A DNA stretch of 19,937 nt from Chloroflexota bacterium (lineage in GTDB: Bacteria; Chloroflexota; Anaerolineae; Aggregatilineales; UBA3940): NCBI GenBank assembly GCA_024643825.1, contig JAHEME010000005.1:1-19937 (forward strand). Direction: 5' to 3'. The position numbers and the translations under genes are program-made. Of the stretch, positions 1 through 6,728 are shown one piece after another. Under the pieces are notes generated by a model that saw only the letters and a list, made by a program, of their open reading frames with translations, did no database searches and was not told the origin of the DNA. The number at the start of each line of letters is the position of its first letter. The stretch's first letter is position 1.

Positions 1-1
1 C

Positions 2-223
2 AGCCTGTTCAAAGATACGACGTTGGTGAGTATCATCACCCTGCTTGACCTCCTGGGCATCACGGAAGCGGCTCTTGCTCAGAATCCAGAGTTTCAGCAG
101 CACAAAGTAGAGGCGTTTATCTTCATTGGAGCTATCTACTTTGTCGTTAGCTATGTGATTTCATCCAGCGCCCGGCGTATTGAAAGTGCCACTGGTGGGA
201 TGGGTGGGACACGCCAGTTATGA
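2..223 (+). CDS. Polar amino-acid ABC transporter permease, C-terminal part
   Basis: This is the 3' end of a gene that enters from the left edge; 73 codons are visible and the start is missing. The first residues, SLFKDTTLVSIITLLDLLGI, match the cytoplasmic loop of His/Glu/Gln-type permeases, where S-x-x-K-x-(T/S)-(S/T)-L contacts the ATPase. One hydrophobic helix follows (about residues 38-55, AFIFIGAIYFVVSYVI), then a short basic and glycine-rich tail. The stop codon shares bases 220-223 (ATGA) with a possible start of the ATPase gene, so the two are one operon. The protein is an inner-membrane subunit that moves an amino acid inward. The substrate cannot be told from this fragment. Confidence 0.88.
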   Translation, partial: SLFKDTTLVSIITLLDLLGITEAALAQNPEFQQHKVEAFIFIGAIYFVVSYVISSSARRIESATGGMGGTRQL

Positions 224-249
224 CTCGTGACGAAAACCGGAGTTTTACA

Positions 250-1029
250 ATGACTGATCAACAGGACATGGCCGGAGCCACACCACAGATCGCATCAGAG
301 GATGACATCATCGTCTGCGACAATGTCTCCAAATGGTTTGGAGATTTTCAGGTGCTCAAGCATATCAACACGCGCATCAAACGTCAGGAGGTGGTGGTCA
401 TCATCGGGCCTTCCGGCTCCGGCAAATCGACGTTTATTCGCACCATCAACCGCCTCGAAGAGCATCAGCGGGGCCAGATCATCGTCGATGGCATCGAGCT
501 ATCGCATGACATCCGCAATATCGCCACCATTCGCCAGGAGATTGGGATGGTGTTCCAGCAGTTCAATCTGTTCCCGCACCTTACCGTGTTGCAGAATATC
601 ACCCTTGCCCCACTGTGGGTGCGCCGCTGGACGAAAGATCGCGCCGAAGCCAAAGCGCAGGAATTGCTGGAACGTGTCGGCATCCCGGAGCAAGCGGATA
701 AATATCCGGGGCAGCTTTCTGGCGGGCAACAGCAGCGTGTAGCCATCGCTCGCGCCCTGGCGATGGAGCCGCGCATCATGCTCTTTGATGAGCCAACGTC
801 CGCGCTTGACCCGGAGATGATCAAAGAAGTGCTGGATGTGATGAAGGAACTCGCGCTTTCTGGGATGACGATGCTGGTTGTCACCCATGAAATGGGCTTC
901 GCGCGAGAAGTCGCTGACCGGGTGATGTTCTTCGACTACGGCCAAATTGTCGAAGAAGGAACCCCGGAGCACTTTTTCACCAACCCGGAGCATGATCGAA
1001 CAAAGCTCTTCCTGTCGCAGATTCTCTGA
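250..1029 (+). CDS. Polar amino-acid ABC transporter ATP-binding protein (GlnQ-like)
   Basis: Cytoplasmic ATPase that powers the permease encoded just upstream. All the motifs of an ABC nucleotide-binding domain are present: Walker A GPSGSGKST, Q-loop in MVFQQFNLFPH, signature LSGGQQQRVAIARAL, Walker B IMLFDEPTSALDPE and H-loop VVTHEMGFA. The FNLFPH and EMGFA segments are typical of the polar amino-acid family (GlnQ/HisP). I chose the ATG at 250 because GGAG lies 7 bases before it. An in-frame ATG at 220 overlaps the permease stop as ATGA and would add 10 residues. Either way there is an acidic extension of about 25-35 residues before the usual domain start. No solute-binding protein gene is visible; it may lie to the left of the window. 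Confidence 0.93.
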   Translation: MTDQQDMAGATPQIASEDDIIVCDNVSKWFGDFQVLKHINTRIKRQEVVVIIGPSGSGKSTFIRTINRLEEHQRGQIIVDGIELSHDIRNIATIRQEIGMVFQQFNLFPHLTVLQNITLAPLWVRRWTKDRAEAKAQELLERVGIPEQADKYPGQLSGGQQQRVAIARALAMEPRIMLFDEPTSALDPEMIKEVLDVMKELALSGMTMLVVTHEMGFAREVADRVMFFDYGQIVEEGTPEHFFTNPEHDRTKLFLSQIL

Positions 1030-1072
1030 CGTTCTGTGCCACGTTAACCTCGATTCCCGTGTCACAAAAGTC

Positions 1073-1121
1073 GGGCCGCGAGCACCTGCTCGCGGCCCAA
1101 ACGATTCCCCCAAAAGTGGGG
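1073..1121 (+). terminator. Hairpin pair after the ABC transporter operon
   Basis: A perfect 12-bp inverted repeat (1073-1084 with 1087-1098, GC-rich, two-base centre) lies 44 bases after the ATPase stop. A second small hairpin, CCCCA-AAAG-TGGGG, follows at 1108-1121. Neither is followed by a T run, so this is not a textbook intrinsic terminator. It may still end transcription or protect the 3' end. Confidence 0.5.
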
Positions 1122-1125
1122 TATC

Positions 1126-1156
1126 TTGCCTCACGGGTAGTTTGATGCGCTACAAT
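1126..1156 (+). promoter_or_regulatory. Possible sigma-70-type promoter for the APC-UspA gene
   Basis: TTGCCT (1126-1131) and TACAAT (1151-1156) resemble -35 and -10 boxes. The spacing is 19 bases, longer than the usual 17. The pair lies 58 bases before the start codon at 1214 and after the upstream hairpins. The support is weak. Confidence 0.3.
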
Positions 1157-1213
1157 CTTCCCTTTATCGTGGCGGCTGATTCTCAACCGCCTTAACCACG
1201 GATAATAAATTTC

Positions 1214-3607
1214 ATGGCAGGATCGGTTTCTCATAAACTAAAAAACTCGCTCGAAGGCGCACTGGCAGGAGGGGGCGATCCTGCAACTTCGCCTCTTTAC
1301 GTTTTCGGCCCATTTCTTCAACTGATTGTCGTGGCTGGCATAGCGCAAATCACATTTGGTGCTTCGGTCTGGCTGGTAGTGTTGACGATTGCGGCAGTTT
1401 CGGCGATGTATCGATTAGTGATGCGCTGGGTGGTAGATGGCACGGGTGGCAGCGGCCTCAGCGAGGAAGAATTTGGTGGCTGGGCCGTTAAGATCAATGC
1501 GGCAATCACGTTCGTTGAATATACATTGACCTTTCTGGTGAGTATGGCGGCGATGGTCACGTTTATCGCCGACCGTTTCCCTCTCTTGAACGAAGCCGTG
1601 CTAGGAATCCAGTATCGAACTTTCCTCGCAATTGCGTTAAGTGTCATGGTTGGGTGGCTGGTCAATCGTGGCCCCAAGATGGCCGCCCGCGTGTTTGGCC
1701 CGGCAACTGCGGGAGTGCTGCTCCTGCTTTGGGCCATGGTCATCGCTACGATTTTGCGGCACGGAATCCAGCTACCAGCACTCGACTTACGGGCATTTCA
1801 TCCAGAGTATCTGGCCTTCACCGTTGGCGGCTATGTACGCATCCTCGCAGTGATGACGGGCATTGAGGTGTTCGCGAATCTGGTGGCCGCCTACGAAGGA
1901 GAACCTTCCGAGAAGAGTCGAAAAGCCTTCAACAGCCTGCTCATCATCATGGGCACGGTGCTGGCTACGATGCTGATCGTCGGCCCCATCATTTTCGAGC
2001 TATCAGACCCTACCAACGAACATGTATCTGTGTTCACTCAGACAATGGATCAGTTGCTCCCGCAGCCTCTCCCCTATGTGGGCACACTGGTCGGGATCGC
2101 TGTGCTGATGTCCGCTTCTGCCGCCAGCGCGCAGGGATTGCAGAACCTCGCATTGGGGCTTAACGAGCGCAATTATCTTCCCATAGCAATCGGGCAGCGA
2201 AACGAGTTTGAAGTCGCCGACAAGCCAGTCTGGGCAGAAGTCGCGATTGTCAGTGTGGCTTTCCTGCTATTTGGGACTCATGAAGGAACCTATTTAGCAA
2301 TCTATGCTGCGGGCGTGTTTATTCTGTTGAGCATGACAGGCTGGGCCGTTGTCAAGCGCTTGGTCAGAAGTCTGCGGGCGGAGTTCTCCTTTGGTTCGGC
2401 TGCATTGATTAGTGGCATGGCGCTGGCAGCAGTCCTTACTACCGGAGCGACGATCATTATCTTTTATGAGCGTTTTCTGGAGGGAGCGTGGATGTATTTT
2501 ATTTTCATCCCGCTGCTTTATGCCATGTTCACGTATTTTCGCAGCCAGCTTGGGGACCCTTCTCCTATAATGGAGCGTTTGGGGTTGTTGGATTCCAGTC
2601 AGTTGGGTGGATTTGGTTTCGGTCAGTTTGCGACGGTCCCAACAGGCGGGCAGTCTCCAGCAGAGGTTGAACTGACCTGGCAGCCAGAGCCTAAGGCAGA
2701 GAGCACCTGGCGCACTGACAGGGTATCGATCAGCAAGCTGGTGGTGCTGTTGGACGGCTCACCGCTGGCGGCGCAGGCAATACCGGCGGCAATGGCACTC
2801 AGTGAATCGACCGGGGCGCGGATCCTGCTGCTGTCAGCGATCAAGGATCATACGCAGACATTGCAAGAGGAATATGAGACGATCTACAGGGAGCGCCAGG
2901 AATATTTGAGTACGCAGGTCGCCGATCTCAAATCGAAGGGAGTTGAGGCTGAATACGCCATCCGTACCGGGTTTATCGCAGACGCCACGCAGCAGGAAAT
3001 CCAGGCGAATGGCATTGACCTGGTGGTTACCAGCACAAGCGGAAAATCGGGGACGCAGCACTGGGCGACTGGTGGTATGTCGCGGAAGCTCGCATCAAAG
3101 ATCCACACGCCAATCTTGCTGATCCAGGCCAGCGAGGGTGGGGCTGACCTCAGTCCTCTATTGATAAAACGCATCGTGGTTGCGCTGGATGGCTCGATTG
3201 TTTCAGAGGGGGTTCTTCCCTACGCACGGCTGCTTGCACAGACATTTGATGCCGAGCTAATCCTCACCGCTGTCCCTGCTGTCCCGGAGAGGAGCAAGTA
3301 CCGTGCCCCTGACAAGTTCATTGAGGATTTGCAAATCAAAGCACAGATAAATATGAGTCGGTTTCTGGAAGCAGTTGCCAGTTCCTTGGAAGAAGAGGGA
3401 ATTCGGACACGCACGATTGTCACTGGCTCCCTGCCCGCCCGGACGATTGTCTCGGTTACAGAGCAAGAAGGGGCTGATCTGATCATGTTGACATCACGAG
3501 GCCGAGGCCACCTGGAGCTTTTGATCGGGACAGTAGCCGGGCGCGTCGTGGAGAGCACGGATAGGCCCGTGTTCATGATGCCGATTCCGGAAGTCCATTC
3601 CGAGTAG
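1214..3607 (+). CDS. APC-family permease fused to two UspA domains
   Basis: A 797-residue protein. Residues about 25-450 form a multi-helix membrane domain that begins with the conserved GGGDPATSPLYVFGPFLQL segment and the SGLSEEEFGGW loop, as in amino-acid/polyamine/organocation permeases. Two universal-stress-protein domains follow in the cytoplasm, at about 503-640 (starts SKLVVLLDGS) and 649-792 (starts KRIVVALDGS). Both start with the V-(V/A)-L-D-G-S strand and end in a nucleotide-loop-like Gly motif (SGKSGTQHWATGG and RGRGHLELLIGT). The second loop looks one residue shorter than the usual G-x9-G(S/T) spacing. UspA domains often bind ATP or cyclic nucleotides, so they may gate transport. 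The substrate is unknown. The gene stands alone between hairpins on both sides. Confidence 0.85.
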   Translation: MAGSVSHKLKNSLEGALAGGGDPATSPLYVFGPFLQLIVVAGIAQITFGASVWLVVLTIAAVSAMYRLVMRWVVDGTGGSGLSEEEFGGWAVKINAAITFVEYTLTFLVSMAAMVTFIADRFPLLNEAVLGIQYRTFLAIALSVMVGWLVNRGPKMAARVFGPATAGVLLLLWAMVIATILRHGIQLPALDLRAFHPEYLAFTVGGYVRILAVMTGIEVFANLVAAYEGEPSEKSRKAFNSLLIIMGTVLATMLIVGPIIFELSDPTNEHVSVFTQTMDQLLPQPLPYVGTLVGIAVLMSASAASAQGLQNLALGLNERNYLPIAIGQRNEFEVADKPVWAEVAIVSVAFLLFGTHEGTYLAIYAAGVFILLSMTGWAVVKRLVRSLRAEFSFGSAALISGMALAAVLTTGATIIIFYERFLEGAWMYFIFIPLLYAMFTYFRSQLGDPSPIMERLGLLDSSQLGGFGFGQFATVPTGGQSPAEVELTWQPEPKAESTWRTDRVSISKLVVLLDGSPLAAQAIPAAMALSESTGARILLLSAIKDHTQTLQEEYETIYRERQEYLSTQVADLKSKGVEAEYAIRTGFIADATQQEIQANGIDLVVTSTSGKSGTQHWATGGMSRKLASKIHTPILLIQASEGGADLSPLLIKRIVVALDGSIVSEGVLPYARLLAQTFDAELILTAVPAVPERSKYRAPDKFIEDLQIKAQINMSRFLEAVASSLEEEGIRTRTIVTGSLPARTIVSVTEQEGADLIMLTSRGRGHLELLIGTVAGRVVESTDRPVFMMPIPEVHSE

Positions 3608-3650
3608 AGTTCACGCCACCATAGATAATCTGCGAGGCTCTCATAAACAC

Positions 3651-3676
3651 ACTGCGACTCCATGTGGAGTCGCAGT
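3651..3676. terminator. Hairpin between two convergent genes
   Basis: A perfect 12-bp inverted repeat (3651-3662 with 3665-3676, loop TG) sits between the end of the APC-UspA gene (+) and the end of the DUF35 gene (-). Short T-containing tracts flank it on both strands (CAAATTCTTT downstream on +, GTGTTT on -). It probably works as a two-way terminator. Confidence 0.65.
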
Positions 3677-3710
3677 CAAATTCTTTACGGGAGTGCCCTA
3701 TAGTGAGGGA

Positions 3711-4112
3711 TTATCGAACAGGAAACTCGGATTTGCGAAACTTGTATCCGTAAACAATCATGCCATCGTCGCCATCGGTACGCAGTTTTCGCGTCACCAT
3801 TTCCACAGGCATCCCAATTTCAGGGTCGCCATCCATGTCGGTGAGTTGTGCGGTCAGCATTGGCCCTTCATCTAGCTTAATCAGAGCTACATGGTAAGGG
3901 GCCTGTTCCTCGTACCCTTCCGGGGCATCAAACACGGTTGTATAGCTGTACACCGTACCATTGCCGGAGAAGGTATAGACTTCCTGTGCTGGCTCGGCAC
4001 AATCCGGGCAAACATCCCTGGGCGGGAAGATGCTCGCGCCGCAGTGCTCGCACTGTTCCCCTTGAAGCTGATACCGTTGCCCATTAAGACGCCAGTGTTG
4101 CGAAACTTCCAT
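3711..4112 (-). CDS. DUF35 protein: zinc ribbon plus OB-fold, acyl-CoA associated
   Basis: A 133-residue protein of the DUF35/Zn-ribbon OB-fold family. The N-terminal helix-like segment (MEVSQHWRLNGQRYQLQG) leads into a rubredoxin-like zinc ribbon with Cys21, Cys24, Cys35 and Cys38. Residues about 48-133 form the OB fold, including the typical G-x-V-x-x-(Y/F)-(T/S) segment GTVYSYTTV and PYHVALIKLDEGP. In the archaeal thiolase/HMG-CoA synthase complex, the DUF35 protein bridges the two enzymes and helps bind the CoA arm in the shared channel. Here it is the last gene of an operon with both enzymes, so the same role is likely. The start codon is the ATG at 4112; upstream there is only a distant G-run as a ribosome site. 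Confidence 0.9.
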   Translation of the reverse strand: MEVSQHWRLNGQRYQLQGEQCEHCGASIFPPRDVCPDCAEPAQEVYTFSGNGTVYSYTTVFDAPEGYEEQAPYHVALIKLDEGPMLTAQLTDMDGDPEIGMPVEMVTRKLRTDGDDGMIVYGYKFRKSEFPVR

Positions 4113-4130
4113 ATCTGAGATTGCCCCCGC

Positions 4131-4331
4131 TTACCGTTGAGCGATGTAGAGTGCTTCCATCTCCGGCTGAACGACAGCCGAGTGCTGGAAGGATTCGCTG
4201 GAAGCATCTTTGTGGCTGCACGCTTCGCAGGTCAACCGAGGTCCGAATGAAGACCTTCCGCAGCAGGTGCATACACTTCCCTGCAAACCATATCGCTGAT
4301 GATTTAGCCGCCAATGACGAGCAATTTCCAT
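4131..4331 (-). CDS. Short DUF35-like zinc-ribbon protein without the OB fold
   Basis: A 66-residue protein that copies the N-terminus of the next gene. It begins MEIARHWRLNHQRYGLQG and has Cys21, Cys24, Cys35 and Cys38 at exactly the same positions; about 22 of the first 38 residues are identical. After Cys38 the similarity ends, and a polar 28-residue tail takes the place of the OB fold. I chose the ATG at 4331 by this alignment; a TTG at 4364 would add 11 residues with no counterpart in the paralogue. It lies 18 bp before the full DUF35 gene and 111 bp after the thiolase gene. It may be a tandem duplicate reduced to the protein-contact part, or a decaying copy. All four cysteines are kept, which favours some function. 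Confidence 0.7.
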   Translation of the reverse strand: MEIARHWRLNHQRYGLQGSVCTCCGRSSFGPRLTCEACSHKDASSESFQHSAVVQPEMEALYIAQR

Positions 4332-4442
4332 GACCCAAAGTCCAATCTGTTTAAGAGATACCAATCAAACTGCCTATAGTATGCCTGTACAATACTCTCA
4401 GAACCTACAGCAACACTGTCAAAAGCTCTCAACTGCAAGGCA

Positions 4443-5600
4443 CTAATGGGTCACTTCAAGAATATGTGCAATCGCCGTCCCTCCCAGACCGCCTAGATTC
4501 TGTGCCATGCCCAGTCGAGCATCGGCAATCTGGTTGTCGCCTGCTTTACCACGAAGTTGTAATGCAACCTCGACAATCTGATATAGGCCCGTAGCTCCGC
4601 CCGCATGACCTCGTGCCTTCAACCCGCCAAATGTTGAAACTGGTAGTCTCCCCTCCCGGCGGATGGCGTTGTCAACTGCCAGATTGGTTCCCTCACCCGG
4701 CGACGCGAACCCCGCTGCTTCCAGGGAAAGGGCGGCCAGGATCGTAAAGGCATCGTGCAGTTCAAAGAGATCGATGTCTTCCACACTGACGTTAGCCTGA
4801 TCCAGTGCTTTTTGTGCTGATATTGAAGCGGCTTGCAGATGCAGAGTCTTAGCACGGTCGTGTATAGAGAGGGCATCCGTAGCCGCAGCAGAGGCAGCGA
4901 TCCGCACGGGGGTGGGCACGAGGTCGGCGGCGAGATCAGTTGTCGTCACGATCACAGCAGCAGCCCCGTCGCCTTCCGGGGCCGCATCGAAGAGGCTGAT
5001 CGGTGGGGCGACGACCGGGGCAGCGACGAATCCTTCTGCCTTCAGTCGATTGCGGTACATCGCATGCGGGTTCAAGGCTCCATTGGCATGGGCATTGACG
5101 CTGAATCCTGCAAAATTGGCGAGGTCAACACCATATTCGTGCATGTATCGCTGCATTAACAGGGCCGCGATAGTTACAGGAGTTGCCCCGTGCGCACCCT
5201 CGTAGTCTGCGTCTAGCGTAGAGGCCATCGCTGCAGCGCGCTCACTGCCCACCACATCGGTGAACTTTTCAACACCAACAGCGATAGCCGTGTCTACAGT
5301 TCCACTGGCTACCGCCAGATATGCCTGACGCAATGCGGCGGCTCCAGAAGCATCAGCAGCCTCAACCCGGATAGCTTCTACACCGCGCATCCCGGCAAAG
5401 TCTGCCACGAGAGGCCCCAGGTGAAGTTGGCGCGAAAGCTGTCCCCCCAGCATGTTGCCAATATACATAGATTCGATAACCGGGCGACCTGCATCTTCCA
5501 TCGCAGCCTGGATTGCATGAAATGCCAGGTGGCGGAGCGAGGTTTCCCAGTGCTCACCAACATCTGTTTGACCGATGCCAACGATACTCACATCTCGCAT
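4443..5600 (-). CDS. SCP2-type thiolase-family protein lacking the nucleophilic cysteine
   Basis: A 385-residue thiolase-fold protein, related to the SCP2/archaeal acetyl-CoA acetyltransferase group, which condenses two acetyl-CoA to acetoacetyl-CoA. Recognisable parts are the N-terminal VSIVGIGQT strand, the nucleophile loop VEAADASGAAAL, HDAF (His282), the GHAGGATG loop (His332) and the C-terminal AQNLGGLGGTA. In active relatives the loop reads like EAACASG; here Asp83 (codon GAT, 5352-5354) stands at the cysteine position. The whole protein contains no cysteine. His282 and His332 remain, but acyl-enzyme thioester chemistry cannot proceed in the usual way. The ATG at 5600 has AGAGGG upstream and is 12 bp after the HMG-CoA synthase stop. 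It may be a structural partner in the complex, or catalyse another reaction. Confidence 0.88.
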   Translation of the reverse strand: MRDVSIVGIGQTDVGEHWETSLRHLAFHAIQAAMEDAGRPVIESMYIGNMLGGQLSRQLHLGPLVADFAGMRGVEAIRVEAADASGAAALRQAYLAVASGTVDTAIAVGVEKFTDVVGSERAAAMASTLDADYEGAHGATPVTIAALLMQRYMHEYGVDLANFAGFSVNAHANGALNPHAMYRNRLKAEGFVAAPVVAPPISLFDAAPEGDGAAAVIVTTTDLAADLVPTPVRIAASAAATDALSIHDRAKTLHLQAASISAQKALDQANVSVEDIDLFELHDAFTILAALSLEAAGFASPGEGTNLAVDNAIRREGRLPVSTFGGLKARGHAGGATGLYQIVEVALQLRGKAGDNQIADARLGMAQNLGGLGGTAIAHILEVTH

Positions 5601-5612
5601 TAGGTTGCCCTC

Positions 5613-6701
5613 TTATTTAGTTTGCAGCTTACCGCGAAACCGCGAATAGACCGCATAATCAATCTCGCTCCGGCGGGAAATATAATCCTCTGTCTTTGGG
5701 GCGCGGTTCTGGCGATCCACGATCTGATCCGTCACCCGCATGACGATAGCATCGGAACCTGCGCCTGAACCGTAGGAGATCATAAAGATTCGGTCTCCCG
5801 GTTTTGCAATGTCCAAGACGGCGCTTAACCCCAGCAAAGATGAACCTGCGTATACGTTGCCGACTCTCCCAGCGAGTAGGCCCACCTTTATTTGCTCATC
5901 TTGAAACCCCAGCATCTTAGCAGCGCGAGAAGGAAACTTCACATTCGGCTGGTGGAAGACGGCATGTTGAAAATCGGAGGGTTCTGCCCCAAGCTCTTCT
6001 AACATTCTTTCGGCAGCGGAAACGACATGGCGGAAGTAGGCGGGTTCTCCCGTGAAGCGGTCGCCATGCGAGGGATACGTCTCATGGGCACGCCGCCAGA
6101 AGTCGGGGGTATCCGTCACAAAAGAGTAGGTTGCCTCGAAAATCGCCAGACTCTGTTCCCCAGGGCCAATCAGATAGGCAGCGCCCCCGGCGGCAGCGGT
6201 GTATTCCAGAGCATCACCGGGGCGACCCTGTGCTGTGTCCATTCCAATGCTCAGAGCGAAATTCGCCATGCCGCTGCCTACAAAACCAATGGCGGCCTGC
6301 ATGGCTTCGCTGCCCGCTTTGCACGCAAACTCCCAGTCCGCCGCCAGTGTATGCGGGGCGGCCCCAATCGCTTCGGCTACGATGGTAGAGGTCGGCTTCA
6401 CTGCATACGGATGTGACTCACTGCCGACCCATACCGCGCGAATCTTGGTGGGATCAATCTGGGCGCGTGCGAGCGCATTGCGTGCAGCTTCAATGGACAT
6501 GGTAACTACATCTTCGTCAAGACCAGGCACAGATTTCTCTTGAATCGGCGTGCCCCCCTGCCCTCCCGTCCAAACCCGTGACACTTCTTCCGCAGGCAGG
6601 CGGTAGCGAGGAAGGTAGGCTCCATAGCCCACAATCCCGACATCCCGCAGGGGCCTCTGCAAAAGACTATCTTCCTGTTTGGGCTGGCTTCCGTTGTTCA
6701 T
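5613..6701 (-). CDS. mvaS: Hydroxymethylglutaryl-CoA synthase (archaeal type)
   Basis: A 362-residue enzyme that condenses acetyl-CoA with acetoacetyl-CoA to HMG-CoA, the second step of the mevalonate pathway. The catalytic triad is visible: Glu95 in VGSESHPYAVKPT, Cys127 in DWEFACKAGSEAM and His250 in FHQPNVKFP. The EFACKAG context and the short length fit the archaeal branch rather than the longer eukaryotic one. I chose the ATG at 6701 because AAGGAG lies 8 bases upstream; a TTG three bases earlier is less likely. The first 20 residues are a polar extension before the usual start (RDVGIVGYGAYLPRYRL). It sits between HMG-CoA reductase and the thiolase and may receive acetoacetyl-CoA from a bound partner through the DUF35 bridge. 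Confidence 0.95.
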   Translation of the reverse strand: MNNGSQPKQEDSLLQRPLRDVGIVGYGAYLPRYRLPAEEVSRVWTGGQGGTPIQEKSVPGLDEDVVTMSIEAARNALARAQIDPTKIRAVWVGSESHPYAVKPTSTIVAEAIGAAPHTLAADWEFACKAGSEAMQAAIGFVGSGMANFALSIGMDTAQGRPGDALEYTAAAGGAAYLIGPGEQSLAIFEATYSFVTDTPDFWRRAHETYPSHGDRFTGEPAYFRHVVSAAERMLEELGAEPSDFQHAVFHQPNVKFPSRAAKMLGFQDEQIKVGLLAGRVGNVYAGSSLLGLSAVLDIAKPGDRIFMISYGSGAGSDAIVMRVTDQIVDRQNRAPKTEDYISRRSEIDYAVYSRFRGKLQTK

Positions 6702-6728
6702 CAAACCGTCTCCTTGTTCGGGTATACA

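Noticed and set aside
4131..4331. Short zinc-ribbon gene as a frameshifted full DUF35 gene
   Set aside because: Only 18 bp separate its stop from the next gene, so there is no room for an OB fold in another frame.
4332..4442. Internal minus-strand promoter between the thiolase and zinc-ribbon genes
   Set aside because: TTGACA and TACTAT are both present on the minus strand, but about 38 bases apart, too far to work as a pair.
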